From positions 28,635,444 to 28,699,443 of the forward strand of contig JAJKFL010000330.1 of the NCBI GenBank assembly GCA_021186555.1: a stretch of 64,000 nt of DNA, written 5' to 3'. Source of the stretch: Reticulitermes speratus. Its lineage: Eukaryota; Arthropoda; Insecta; Blattodea; Rhinotermitidae. Numbering within the stretch: the stretch's first letter is position 1; every line of letters starts with the position of its first letter. Shown one piece after another: positions 24,751 to 37,766 of the stretch. The notes beneath the pieces were generated by a model. That model searched no databases. It was given only the letters and a program-made list of their open reading frames with translations, and was not told where the DNA came from. Both the position numbers and the translations under genes were made by a program.

Positions 24751-27700
24751 TATATGCATACCAGTATTATTGGTGATCGTCGTCCTCTTCCAAGTTTAGG
24801 CAGTTTGTCCAGTGTTTCTGCCAGTGCTGAAAGTGATGTTTTTGAATCACACATCTCATGTCATCCATTAAGATTACACTAAGAATCTTATAACTACCTA
24901 GAAAGTTATGAAGTAGGATCTATTGTTATGTTAAAGGAATGTTCCTTGTGTTAATGTCGTAAATTTTACTTTCTTGGCACTTTTGTTGTTGAATTGTGAG
25001 ATAGAATTTGCACTAAAATGTGACATGGCAAGAATGTTTAAAAGTGGACAACTTTTAATAGTTCATATGATTTTTTTTTTATAAACCATGGTCCATCAGA
25101 CATCAGATTTGACTGATGCAGTCAAATGCTGACTTGCCTTGCAAACAAAATGTAACAAACAAAACAACAAACAGACATTTTCAGTATTTCATTACAACTG
25201 ACTGCCTTCCTCTTCAGAACTCAGAGTTTCTCCAGATGGAGGCACCATGTTAGCTCAGGCACATTCAACATACTCCTGTAATGTCAAATGGAAATGTAAA
25301 AAGTGTCTGCCAAGGCACCAAACAATGAAGGCACGGAGACATGGGAGAAAGAACGTGACTTGTGAGATTCAGGGTTCTCACAGAGGTGTCTGATGAAGAT
25401 GCTAGTCCCCTTGGATATGACATCGTGTGAATTGGTGTATTTCCAACACTTTGGAGGAGCTTGCTGCCTTCATCTTTGGTGTATTTACATGGTGTCATAG
25501 CTGAAAGACTGGAATTTTCAAACTGCCATTAATTTTAAATGTAGGCATTGGACTGAGGTGATAGCTTCATGCCCACTGGAAAGGAGATTGGATGGGCCCT
25601 GGAACCTGTTTGGAGATGGCAGCACAGCTGGAACTTCAAACCACTATTGAGAATGAAACCCCAGCTGTCTGCCTTGTAGTCACTGTCTCTGTGGTAACTG
25701 AACAGTTCCATCTCGTAATGTACAATTACACAACTGACTGTTCTTTACTTTGCTCTGAATGACAAATGTATTAAAATTTTTAACACAGAGCAAAGCTTAC
25801 AGTGTCCAGTGTTACAGTGTAATATGCCTTGAACTTTGTATTTTGCAAACACTGTCAGCATAAATTTAACATGCGGACGACAGTGGGAAGACATTGTCTT
25901 GCTTGTGTGGCTCTGATGTCAGCCATTGGGGGTGCAGGAAACTGACTGTGCTGCAATGTGCCTTGTAGTTGATTTAGTGAGAAATGCCGGTAACTGATGG
26001 CTGTGTGGAAAGCTGACACATTCAACATCAAAACCTACCTAGGTAAGTTTAAATAGGGAATTTATAAAATACAACAGTACTTGTTTCAGTGCTTTGTGGC
26101 AACTAGAGAAGACGGGTTTGTGTCTGTAAAGACAGATGTCAGTCTTCAATACTGTCAGACACATAGCAAGATGAGTTGTGCCCAGCCATTAATCACATTG
26201 AGCATTGTGGTGCGTTGCAACCCGCTCGTTTTGAAATTTTAAAGTAGTGAGATTAAGTGTCTGACAGCCAAACAAAAGACAATCGGACTGATTAAAATAT
26301 TGTGTTAATTTTGGCTAGTTGAATGTCTGAGGAGGTATCAGAGTGCTCCAGAAATATGCTCATCCACTTGCCATAGACAAGTTACCAAGGACTGGCAGGT
26401 GTAAAATTGTCAGCACTGCGAAGTGATGTACATATAATCCAGCAGCTGTCAAATTGAATGTGAACTTTATTGTTTTGTGTTTGGCAGGCCTCGTAGATGT
26501 TAATGTTGCAATGATTTATTCCTTACTACTTGAAATGTTCCATATGTGGAAGGAATTGTTGATCTGTTTAACATATGGCTCAGTAGATTTTAAATTTAGT
26601 TGATACATATGAACACCTTTTGAGGCAGCACTGTGTCTGTCTGTCTGTCTGTTGTACATGTTTCCTTTCAAGTGGAGTCAAGTCAGTATCCTATTACTCC
26701 ACTTTGGAGCACAGGGCCTTCACAAAGCAACGTCAGCAGGCTGTGCTTCCAGGTATTGCCTTGATCTCTCTCCAAGTTTTTCCCACCATTTCAGCTTCCT
26801 CCTCTACAGTTCTCCTCCAGCCCCCTCTCAGGCTTGCACCTTTACATTTCCTGTTATCCAACAGCCCTAATTATGTTTTGTGGTATGAGGGGAGCCGTTA
26901 ATAACACTGTTCTCAAAATATGGCAATGTGCTGCTTCAGCTGCTGCCTGTATTGAAGTTCTGAATGAACTCGCATGTCTCTTGTCACATATTCATTGACT
27001 TACAAGTGTTTCAGAAATTCTGTAAAGGTTTATTTAACTGACTGTGCCCCTTCCTCTTGCCTTGCATTTATTTAATAAAGTATAAACAGTGACTCCCCCA
27101 CCCCCAAACTATATCGCGCGCACTACCACATTTATTTATCACGCTTACAGATGGTGGAAAGCAGCTGCCTGGAGGACTAACGAAGATGCTAGGATAGCAT
27201 TAAAATGGACCTGAGGGAGATTGGCTACAAGGTTTGGAAGTGGAAAGGGCTGAGAGCCATATCTATTGGCAGGTGTTGGTATTAGCACAGTTGAAGCTTT
27301 GTGTTATGCTGACAGGGGGCTAGCGTATTGCTCATGTCTGTTGGCAGGTGTTGGTATTAGCACAGTTGAACCTTCGAGTTTTACTGAAAGAATGTTAGCA
27401 TATTGCTGCTGTCTTGTCATAAGCCTGTGGGTTGTGTAGTGACCTCTGTGTTCAGAAATACAATGCAGTTCTGTGAACATCGCGTGCTCAGGTAGGGTGA
27501 GTACAGGAATCAGATTTTATGTACTCATGCGTTTTTAATGGTCTATGTTAAGCAGGTACCTTATGGGTATTGGGCTGAGGAGACTGTGCCAAGATGTAGA
27601 TGCAGATGTAGAAATATGCAGTCATGGCTAGTCTTAAAAGTTTGTGTTGCTCCAGAATGTTGGTTTGGCATAGTGTAATGGCTGTTAACTGCAGTGAAAG

Positions 27701-28539
27701 TCGAATGGTGCTTCTCAACACTGTACAGGCCTGAGGCTTGGTGCTTGGCATGATTATGGAAGGTAGGTGCACATCTTTGTAATGAGGTATAAACTGTATA
27801 CAGTTGGGAGTGCAGAATGACAGGGAATGTTTTGTGTTTGGGTTGCAAATATTTTTGAGCTGAAAGGGATTGAAGACTGTCATAAACTGGAATCAAGTAT
27901 AATGTGTTGGTGGTATGAATTCAGTTGTCTGAGGTTAATGGTAACAGAATTTGTATCTGCAGGTAGTAAGTGAGTCGATAGGAACTGTATTAAATGTAGT
28001 GCATGAAATTGGGATGTGTTGTGGAGTCCTATTCAGAATGATGTTTGTGGGGATAGAATGTTTAGATGAAACTGGTAATATGTGAGTATGCAAAGTTCAT
28101 AATATGCACGCATACAGCCGTTTAAAGTGTATGCAAAAATCTTCTGTAAGTAAACAGACCACAATTGAATGCAGGACTTTGTATTTCAGCACAAAGAAGG
28201 TGAGACAGCAGGCTGAAATTCAGCATTTCCACAGTGATAGGATGTTCTGAGTGTTGCCTTTCATCATATTGGTAATAGATAAGCGTTCATTACATTTCCA
28301 TCCAGATTTCAGGCTTATCTGAACTGTTGCCATCACGACAACTTTAGCTTAGTCTACCAGGCAGTTGCTTACATCACATCATAAGATGGTGATAAAGAAC
28401 TGTTGAAAATACATTGTAACTGTTTGATAGAGTGCTGTGCTTCACAGCTGACAGACAGCTTCTGTGTAGGTAAGAGCAATCAGTGTGGAGATGCATTTTG
28501 ACAAAGTGACTATTAATTTAAGCAAATCTGTTATGAGGT

Positions 28540-29170
28540 TGAGGATTCAAGTACTGTGTCATTGGGTGGGTGGTTCCCACTGTTTGAAAGGATTGTAGTG
28601 CCTCCATCTTCAGGGTCAAGCAGTCAAAGAAGAATAATAATCTTTGAATTCACAGAATGTCTTGACATCCCTCCATAAATGTCATTAATGAAATGCCCTG
28701 GCACTCTTCTGTAAATAAGTATATTAGACTTTGGACACCCCTATAAATGTTTGTAACAGACTCGCCTGACACACCCATATTAATGACTTTCATAGACATT
28801 CCTGACACCCCTCTGCAAATGTGCATAATAGACTGTCCTGACTCCCTCAATAAATGCCTATATACGAGTATAATAGGCTCCCTGACACATCTATTAATGA
28901 CTATCACAATGCTGATGCCCCTCCATAAATGAGTGTAAATAGACTGTTGTGGTACTTTAAACTGTCCCGTGAGCCTTTCATAAATCATGTAGCAGCCAGT
29001 TTGTGCCCCTTCACTCCATGTAGTGCCTCCATCTTCAGGGTCAGGAATTCCATGAACAAAATTCTTCTTGGACTGCTTGACCCTGTGGCACAAGAATCCT
29101 TCAAAATGTTGGGAACCAGTCGCCCAGTGACACAGTATCACATCCCAGAAGATTAGAATCATCAGCAACA
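28540..29170. repeat. Nested hairpin module around a minisatellite (left arm)
   Basis: Two inverted copies of a block with GTGTCA(C/T)TGGG, GGTTCCCA(C/A) and GTGCC(T/A)C...GGGTCAAGCAGTC flank a degenerate minisatellite at 28670-28945. Its units are about 35-37 bp and read roughly CTGACACCCCTC-ATAAATG-TATAATAGA. The open reading of about 190 residues on the minus strand is a by-product of this repeat. Mirror image at 32450-33130. Confidence 0.7.
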
Positions 29171-30445
29171 CCATTACAAGAATCTGAAATCTCACAGATG
29201 TGTCATACGTTGCTAACAAATTTAACAACAATCGATGTTCTTGTAGATCTTTTCATGAAATTGTAAGTCATCCTACACAAGGTTTATTCACCCTCTGAAA
29301 TTTATCACCTAACTTCATCTGAGTTGTTAGTACTGGAGTTTAGTTCTGATAGTGTTGGACAGAGCTGGACAGGTGTCCTCAGTTATTAGGATTTACTGGG
29401 TATAACTGACAGCTCCTGTAGGGTGACTACGCAGCACACAGATGTGTGTGGTTGGCCCTTTGAGTACAGGAAAAACAAATGCTACAGGAAGTAGTTTGGG
29501 CTTCTGTCATATTCATTGTGCATTGACTTGTTCCACATTTCATGCTGTGAAAGTAATTTTTTGTGGCTGGTGTTAGACAAGAGTCCTGAGGCAAAGTTGT
29601 GTAAACTGCAGTTGCATTTCAAATACACTGCTTAAATGATAAGTTATGATTAGAAATGTGTGATGTAGAACCTCCAGAAACAGGTGTGCACCCAGAATCT
29701 TACCTTGCAGGGGAGGCTGACCCCAAGGCTATATATATATACGGTATATATATAATTTTGACATTCCACACATTTTCTTCTTTCCTTACACATACCTTTT
29801 TAGTAGTTAGTCCCTCTCGGTTTTCCCTTTCTCTCTCATATATTACTTTCCCCTTTTATTCTGCCTTTTCATTTGTCCTTTTAAACTCACCTTCCAGTCC
29901 CTTTCTGTTTGTCTTTCTTGCATCCACCTGCTTTACTTCTTGATTCTTTCTTCCCTTATTGTCCTTCATTTCATTTTCTTGGTCTCTTTACTTCACAAGG
30001 TGTCTTCTATGCTCTATCTTCCCTTTACCATTAGTTTTATGTTATTATTATTATTTTACTTCCCTGTGTTTTGTAAACTGCAAACTTTACTTTTGTTTTC
30101 ATTCTGTTCCCTTCACTTATTCCTTCAGTATTTCAGTTATTTCCTTGTTTCAAATTGCCCTTTTTCTCTTTGTGTTTGTCTCTCCTCCAGACTCATTTGT
30201 CTTTAATCTTCATGTTTCTTTGTTCATTAGTTTCTAAATTCTAACTTTTGCTTCCTGTAACATTTTAACACCCTTTAAGCTTTCAGTTATATCCAGTGGG
30301 CAATTTGCCACATCGTGAACATAGTACATGCATTTCAGCTTAAAAGTCTTTAAAAAAAATCAGAAGGTTGGTATTAGTGTTAAGAACTAAAAGTCAAATG
30401 TTATTTGGGTAACTTATTAAAGCATGAATTTGGACTTGGACCACT

Positions 30446-30555
30446 CTGGCGTGTAGTCCGTTAATTTCTGATCATAACCTATAAAGAAATTTTTGGGTTA
30501 GAAATGTAGTCCGTTAATTTCTGATCATAATCTATAAAGAAATTTTTTGGTTAGA
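30446..30555 (+). repeat. Tandem duplication of about 54 bp, left arm only
   Basis: The block TGTAGTCCGTTAATTTCTGA...TTGG(G)TTAGAAA occurs twice in a row here but once in the mirrored position of the right arm (31117-31170). This is one of the visible copy-number differences between arms. Confidence 0.85.
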
Positions 30556-30576
30556 AAGTTGGGAATTTTGAATGTC

Positions 30577-30713
30577 AGCGCCATCTGTCGAGGGTTTCAG
30601 GTATTTTGTAGTTCTGCCATCTCTTGGTTGCTGGCGATACTAAATAGTGGCGCCATCTGTTGATGTTTTATGGAACCACGTATTACACAAAGTGAATGCC
30701 TACGCCATCTATT
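30577..30713 (-). repeat. Short 36-bp tandem array at the inner end of the left arm
   Basis: On the minus strand, successive blocks start A(C/G/T)AGATGGC. There are four blocks with spacings of about 36 and 52 bp. The right arm has six such blocks (30889-31100). Confidence 0.85.
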
Positions 30714-30765
30714 GGTGATTATTGGTACTAAGGCTTTCGACAAAATTTTTGCTTCCTTCTTCAGG

Positions 30766-30835
30766 AAAATTTTCAAATCAAACCGTTTCGATTGTTGTTT
30801 CTTTAATATTTAATTTGATCTCATTCGAAAAAATC
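30766..30835. other. 70-bp spacer at the palindrome centre
   Basis: This is AT-rich sequence between TCTTCAGG on the left and CCTGAAGA on the right. Parts of the spacer are themselves weakly complementary (TTTTCAAATCAAA against TTTGATCTCATTCGAAAA), so the symmetry may originally have been tighter. Confidence 0.85.
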
Positions 30836-30888
30836 CCTGAAGAAGGAAGCAAAAATTTTGTCGAAAGCCTTAGTACCAATAATCACCA

Positions 30889-31100
30889 ATAGATGGCGTA
30901 GGCATTCACTTTGTGCAATTCGTAGTTCCATAAAACTTCAACAGATGGCGCCACTATTTAGTATCGCAAGCAACCAAGAGATGGCAGCACTACATAATAC
31001 GCGAAACCCTCAACAGATGGCGCCACTACTTAGTATCGCAAACCGCCGAGAGATGGCAGCACTACAAAATACCTGAAACCCTCGACAGATGGCTCTGGCA
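30889..31100 (+). repeat. 36-bp minisatellite, six units
   Basis: Units begin ATAGATGGCG, ACAGATGGCGCCACTA, AGAGATGGCAGCACTA, ACAGATGGCGCCACTA, AGAGATGGCAGCACTA and ACAGATGGC. Two half-types alternate, so the higher-order unit is 72 bp. The left arm lacks one 72-bp unit. The GGCGCC palindrome recurs inside every second unit. Confidence 0.9.
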
Positions 31101-31911
31101 TGCAAAATTCTCAACTTTCTAACCCAAAAACTTCTTTATAGGTTATGATCAGAAATTAACGGACTACATGCAAGAGTGGTCTAAGTCCAAATTCATGCTT
31201 TAACATGTTACCCAAACAACATTTGACTTTTAGTTCTTAACACTAATACCAACCTTCTGATTTTTTTTTAAGCTGAAATGCATGTACTATGTTCACGATG
31301 TGGCAAATTACCCACTGGATATAACTGAAAGCTTAAAGGGCGTTAAAATGTTACAGGAATCTTGGAAATAAAAGACCAAGACATTAAGACAGGGTACAGG
31401 AAACAAAAGTTAGAATTTAGGAACTAATGAACAAAGAAACATGAAGATTAAAGACAAATGAGTCTGGAGGAGAGACAAACGCAAAGAGAGAAAGGACAAT
31501 TTGAAACAAGGAAATAACTGAAATACTGAAGGAATAAGTGAAGGGAACAGAATGAATACAAAAGTAAAGTTTGCAGTTTACAAAACACAGGGAAGTAAAA
31601 TAATAATAATAACATAAAACTAATGGTAAAGGGAAGATAGAGCATAGAAGACACCTTGTGAAGTAAAGAGACCAAGAAAATGAAATGAAGGACAATAAGG
31701 GAAGAAAGAATCAAGAAGTAAAGCAGGTGGATGCAAGAAAGACAAACAGAAAGGGACTGGAAGGTGAGTTTAAAAGGACAAATGAAAAGGCAGAATAAAG
31801 GGGGAAAGTAATATATGAGAGAGAAAGGGAAAACCGAGAGGGGCTAACTACTAAAAAGGTATGTGTAAGGAAAGAAGAAAATGTGTGGAATGTCAAAATT
31901 ATATATATACC

Positions 31912-31915
<4 letters not shown>

Positions 31916-31943
<28 letters not shown>

Positions 31944-31944
31944 G
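31916..31944 (+). repeat. AT microsatellite
   Basis: An uninterrupted TA dinucleotide run, longer than its mirror copy at 29731-29754. Confidence 0.9.
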
Positions 31945-32449
31945 CCTTGGGGTCAGCCTCCCCTGCAAGGTAAGATTCTGGGTGCACACCTGTTTCTGGA
32001 GGTTCTACATCACACATTTCTAATCATAACTTATCATTTAAGCAGTGTATTTGAAATGCAACTGCAGTTTACACAACTTTGCCTCAGGACTCTTGTCTAA
32101 CACCAGCCACAAAAAATTACTTTCACAGCATGAAATGTGGAACAAGTCAATGCACAATGAATATGACAGAAGCCCAAACTACTTCCTGTAGCATTTGTTT
32201 TTCCTGTACTCAAAGGGCCAACCACACACATCTGTGTGCTGCGTAGTCACCCTACAGGAGCTGTCAGTTATACCCAGTAAATCCTAATAACTGAGGACAC
32301 CTGTCCAGCTCTGTCCAACACTATCAGAACTAAACTCCAGTACTAACAACTCAGATGAAGTTAGGTGATAAATTTCAGAGGGTGAATAAACCTTGTGTAG
32401 GACGACTTACAATTTCATGAAAAGATCTACAAGAACATCGATTGTTGTT

Positions 32450-33130
32450 AAATTTGTTAGCAACGTATGACACATCTGTGAGATTTCAGATTCTTGTAAT
32501 GGTGTTGCTGATGATTCTAATCTTCTGGGATGTGATACTGTGTCACTGGGTGACTGGTTCCCAACATTTTGAAGGATTCTTGTGCCACAGGGTCAAGCAG
32601 TCCAAGAAGAATTTTGTTCATGGAATTCCTGACCCTGAAGATGGAGGCACTACATGGAGTGAAGGGGCACAAACTGGCTGCTACATGATTTATGAAAGGC
32701 TCACGGGACAGTTTAAAGTACCACAACAGTCTATTTACACTCATTTATGGAGGGGCATCAGCATTGTGATAGTCATTAATAGATGTGTCAGGGAGCCTAT
32801 TATACTCGTATATAGGCATTTATTGAGGGGAGTCAGGACAGTCTATTATGCACATTTGCAGAGGGGTGTCAGGAATGTCTATGAAAGTCATTAATATGGG
32901 TGTGTCAGGCGAGTCTGTTACAAACATTTATAGGGGGTGTCCAAAGTCTAATATACTTATTTACAGAAGAGTGCCAGGGCATTTCATTAATGACATTTAT
33001 GGAGGGATGTCAAGACATTCTGTGAATTCAAAGATTATTATTCTTCTTTGACTGCTTGACCCTGAAGATGGAGGCACTACAATCCTTTCAAACAGTGGGA
33101 ACCACCCACCCAATGACACAGTACTTGAAT
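32450..33130. repeat. Nested hairpin module around a minisatellite (right arm)
   Basis: This is the mirror of 28540-29170, with the degenerate minisatellite of about 36-bp units at 32728-33020. The plus-strand readings of 150 and 67 residues here are translations of the repeat, with no domain and a frame break between the arms. Confidence 0.7.
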
Positions 33131-36100
33131 CCTCAACCTCATAACAGATTTGCTTAAATTAATAGTCACTTTGTCAAAATGCATCTCCACACTGATTGCT
33201 CTTACCTACACAGAAGCTGTCTGTCAGCTGTGAAGCACAGCACTCTATCAAACAGTTACAATGTATTTTCAACAGTTCTTTATCACCATCTTATGATGTG
33301 ATGTAAGCAACTGCCTGGTAGACTAAGCTAAAGTTGTCGTGATGGCAACAGTTCAGATAAGCCTGAAATCTGGATGGAAATGTAATGAACGCTTATCTAT
33401 TACCAATATGATGAAAGGCAACACTCAGAACATCCTATCACTGTGGAAATGCTGAATTTCAGCCTGCTGTCTCACCTTCTTTGTGCTGAAATACAAAGTC
33501 CTGCATTCAATTGTGGTCTGTTTACTTACAGAAGATTTTTGCATACACTTTAAACGGCTGTATGCGTGCATATTATGAACTTTGCATACTCACATATTAC
33601 CAGTTTCATCTAAACATTCTATCCCCACAAACATCATTCTGAATAGGACTCCACAACACATCCCAATTTCATGCACTACATTTAATACAGTTCCTATCGA
33701 CTCACTTACTACCTGCAGATGCAAATTCTGTTACCATTAACCTCAGACAACTGAATTCATACCACCAACACATTATACTTGATTCCAGTTTATGACAGTC
33801 TTCAATCCCTTTCAGCTCAAAAATATTTGCAACCCAAACACAAAACATTCCGTCATTCTGCACTCCCAACTGTATACAGTTTATACCTCATTACAAAGAT
33901 GTGCACCTACCTTCCATAATCATGCCAAGCACCAAGCCTCAGGCCTGTACAGTGTTGAGAAGCACCATTCGACTTTCACTGCAGTTAACAGCCATTACAC
34001 TATGCCAAACCAACATTCTGGAGCAACACAAACTTTTAAGACTAGCCATGACTGCATATTTCTACATCTGCATCTACATCTTGGCACAGTCTCCTCAGCC
34101 CAATACCCATAAGGTACCTGCTTAACATAGACCATTAAAAACGCATGAGTGCATAAAATCTGATTCCTGTACTCACCCTACCTGAGCACGCGATGTTCAC
34201 AGAACTGCATTGTATTTCTGAACAGAGGTCACTACACAACCCACAGGCTTATGACAAGACAGCAGCAATATGCTAACATTCTTTCAGTAAAACTCGAAGG
34301 TTCAACTGTGCTAATACCAACACCTGCCAACAGACATGAGCAATACGCTAGCCCCCTGTCAGCATAACACAAGCTTCAACTGTGCTAATACCAACACCTG
34401 CCAATAGATATGGCTCTCAGCCCTTTCCACTTCCAAACCTCGTAGCCAATTTCCCTCAGGTCCATTTTAATGCTATCCTAGCATCTTCGTTAGTCCTCCA
34501 GGCAGCTGCTTTCCACCATCTGTAAGCGTGATAAATAATGTGGTAGTGCGCGCGATATAGTTTGGGCGGTGGGGGGAGTCACTGTTTATACTTTATTAAA
34601 TAAATGCAAGGCAAGAGGAAGGGGCACAGTCAGTTAAATAAACCTTTACAGAATTTCTGAAACACTTGTAAGTCAATGAATATGTGACAAGAGACATGCG
34701 AGTTCATTCAGAACTTCAATACAGGCAGCAGCTGAAGCAGCACATTGCCACATTTTGAGAACAGTGTTATTAATGGCTGCCCTCATAGCACAAAACATAA
34801 TTATGGCTGTTGGATAACAGGAAATGTAAAGGTGCAAGCCTGAGAGGGGGCTGGAGGAGAACTGTAAAGGAGGAAGCTGAAATGGTGGGAAAAACTTGGA
34901 GAGAGATCAAGGCAATACCTGGAAGCACAGCCTGCTGACGTTGCTTTGTGAAGGCCCTGTGCTCCAAAGTGGAGTAATAGGATACTGACTTGACTCCACT
35001 TGAAAGGAAACATGTACAACAGACAGACAGACAGACAGACACAGTGCTGCCTCAAAAGGTGTTCATATGTATCAACTAAATTTAAAATCTACTGAGCCAT
35101 ATGTTAAACAGATCAACAATTCCTTCCACATATGGAACATTTCAAGTAGTAAGGAATAAATCATTGCAACATTAACATCTACGAGGCCTGCCAAACACAA
35201 AACAATAAAGTTCACATTCAATTTGACAGCTGCTGGATTATATGTACATCACTTCGCAGTGCTGACAATTTTACACCTGCCAGTCCTTGGTAACTTGTCT
35301 ATGGCAAGTGGATGAGCATATTTCTGGAGCACTTTGATACCTCCTCAGACATTCAACTAGCCAAAATTAACACAATCTTTTAATCAGTCCAATTATCTTT
35401 TGTTTGGCTGTCAGACACTTAATCTCACTACTTTAAAATTTCAAAACGAGCGGGTTGCAACGCACCACAATGCTCAATGTGATTAATGGCTAGGCACAAC
35501 TCATCTTGCTATGTGTCTGACAGTATTGAAGACTGACATCTGTCTTTACAGACACAAACCCGTCTTCTCTAGTTGCCACAAAGCACTGAAACAAGTACTG
35601 TTGTATTTTATAAATTCCCTATTTAAACTTACCTAGGTAGGTTTTGATGTTGAATGTGTCAGCTTTCCACACAGCCATCAGTTACCGGCATTTCTCACTA
35701 AATCAACTACAAGGCACATTGCAGCACAGTCAGTTTCCTGCACCCCCAATGGCTGACATCAGAGCCACACAAGCAAGACAATGTCTTCCCACTGTCGTCC
35801 GCATGTTAAATTTATGCTGACAGTGTTTGCAAAATACAAAGTTCAAGGCATATTACACTGTAACACTGGACACTGTAAGCTTTGCTCTGTGTTAAAATTT
35901 TTAATACATTTGTCATTCAGAGCAAAATAAAGAAGTCAGTTGTGTAATTGTACATTACGAGATGGAACTGTTCAGTTACCACAGAGACAGTGACTACAAG
36001 GCAGACAGCTGGGGTTTCGTTCTCAATAGTGGTTTGAAGTTCCAGCTGTGCTGCCATCTCCAAACAGGTTCCAGGGCCCATCCAATCTCCTTTCCAGTGG

Positions 36101-36923
36101 GCATGAAGCTATCACCTCAGTCCAATGCCTACATTTAAAATTAATGGCAGTTTGAAAATTCCAGTCTTTCAGCTATGACACCATGTAAATACACCAAAGA
36201 TGAAGGCAGCAAGCTCCTCCCAAAGTGTTGGAAATACACCAGTTCACACGATGTCATATCCAAGGGGACTAGCATCTTCATCAGACACCTCTGTGAGAAC
36301 CCTGAATCTCACAAGTCACGTTCTTTCTCCCATGTCTCCGTGCCTTCAATGTTTGGTGCCTTGGCAGACACTTTTTACATTTCCCATTTGACATTACAGG
36401 AGTATGTTGAATGTGCCTGAGCTAACATGGTGCCTCCATCTGGAGAAACTCTGAGTTCTGAAGAGGAAGGCAGTCAGTTGTAATGAAATACTGAAAATGT
36501 CTGTTTGTTGTTTTGTTTGTTACATTTTGTTTGCAAGGCAAGTCAGCATTTGACTACATCAGTCAAATCTGATGTCTGATGGACCATGGTTTATAAAAAA
36601 AAATCATATGAACTATTAAAAGTTGTCCACTTTTAAACATTCTTGCCATGTCACATTTTAGTGCAAATTCTATCTCACAATTCAACAACAAAAGTGCCAA
36701 GAAAGTAAAATTTACGACATTAACACAAGTAACATTCCTTTAACATAACAATAGATCCTACTTCATAACTTTCTAGGTGGTTATAAGATTCTTAGTGTAA
36801 TCTTAATGGATGACATGAGATGTGTGATTCAAAAACATCACTTTCAGCACTGGCAGAAACACTGGACAAACTGCCTAAACTTGGAAGAGGACGACGATCA
36901 CCAATAATACTGGTATGCATATA

Positions 36924-37194
36924 CAGTAGAACCCGGATAAGAAGTCTTTCAAGGGACCAGAGGATTAGGGACTTCTTAAGCGGGAAGACTTATTAAGAGG
37001 GAAAGCTTATTAAAAGCCTTTTTCCCCATAATTCGTTTGACTGTAGTTACGGGCATGTTCAGCCGCTTTGCCACTTCCACTCGGGTCAAGGTAGGATTTG
37101 ATTCCACTTCTCTAATCACCCTCAAATTCTCTTTCAGTAATAAGGCTTTGCATTTCATTCCTTTCTGGGTCATGTTTACTGCAATAACAATAAA
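36924..37194 (-). mobile_element. Truncated Tigger/pogo element in the right arm
   Basis: It starts at the terminal repeat CAGTAGAACCCGGATAAGAA (preceded by TA) and reads on the minus strand from MTQKGMKCKALLLKENL at 37173 through an intact HTH (RVEVAKRLNMPVTTVKRIMG). The element stops near 37194 (GCAATAACAATAAAT) at the same junction as the left-arm copy, so the truncation predates the inverted duplication. Confidence 0.8.
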
Positions 37195-37751
37195 TGTGTG
37201 GTCTGAAACCTTTCATTCATAAATATCTGCAAACTGATGTGGGTTTTGACAGGCCATTTTATTGTACCATTGCTCAAACGTAAAATGTAGTATAAATCTG
37301 GTTGTCAAAACGAAAGTACTTAAAATATGGAACTCAAATAAAGTAAAATAAATAATAATGGTTACAATCAATAAAAATGTTTTAAAGGGATGGGTGTGCC
37401 AGTCCCTCGGCCAACCTGAAGGACGTTTGTGGAAACCACTTTGGGAACGCCAGAAATATCCCTTTAATAAATTGTTGATAAATGTGCTAAAGATGTTAAG
37501 GACTATTGGTTGCAAAACGGATCTGCGTGCTCCATTGTTCATCGTAAGTCATAAAACCAAGCTTCCATACGCATGCCGATTACCTTCCTATGGCGTGACC
37601 ATTGATACGTAATCAAAAACCAACTTCAGCTAAAACATATTAATGCGATAATTGCGACCTTACCTGAGCTATTACCATCTGCGGCACTTCAAACAGTAAG
37701 AATTCTTTACGTGGCATATCCAACATAAAATGAAAGGCAATATACACATAC

Positions 37752-37766
37752 CTCAATGTCGGCCAT
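37752..37766 (-). CDS. Candidate first coding exon (Met-Ala-Asp-Ile-Glu) in the right arm
   Basis: This is the exact mirror of 23908-23922, again followed by GTATGTGT on the minus strand. Together the two copies would point toward the palindrome centre. The rest of any gene was not found. Confidence 0.25.

Larger units (their letters stand above)
23763..30765 (+). repeat. Left arm of a 14.15-kb palindrome
   Basis: Read on the minus strand, this 7003-bp segment reappears at 30836-37911. Order and orientation of all landmarks are mirrored: the candidate MADIE exon (23908/37766), the truncated Tigger (24483-24750/36924-37194), the CTGT repeat (26637/35040), the degenerate minisatellite (28670/32728), the AT microsatellite (29731/31916) and the 36-bp array (30577/30889). 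By hand comparison the arms match almost base for base, with scattered substitutions and small indels. The sequence is a mosaic of repeats with no intact gene. The outer boundary is set where similarity stops after GCCACTTCAGTT on the complementary reading. Confidence 0.95.

Noticed and set aside
28650-29231. 193-residue minus-strand open reading (and 150-residue mirror at 32442)
   Set aside because: It spans hairpin modules and a degenerate minisatellite. The residues repeat imperfectly with the DNA unit, there is no domain, and the mirror copy breaks frame.
29656-30237. Three hydrophobic 88-95-residue open readings in the left arm, mirrored at 31417-31989
   Set aside because: They read through a pyrimidine-rich low-complexity tract. 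The Phe/Ser/Leu composition follows from base bias, and overlapping frames look alike.
30889-31100. Regular 36-bp repeats resembling a CRISPR array
   Set aside because: The repeats are contiguous tandem units with no unique spacers, in a eukaryotic genome.
37213-37542. 109-residue minus-strand reading (and mirror at 24132-24461)
   Set aside because: It is open in both arms but lacks any recognisable domain and changes only with arm substitutions. Conservation is explained by recent duplication.
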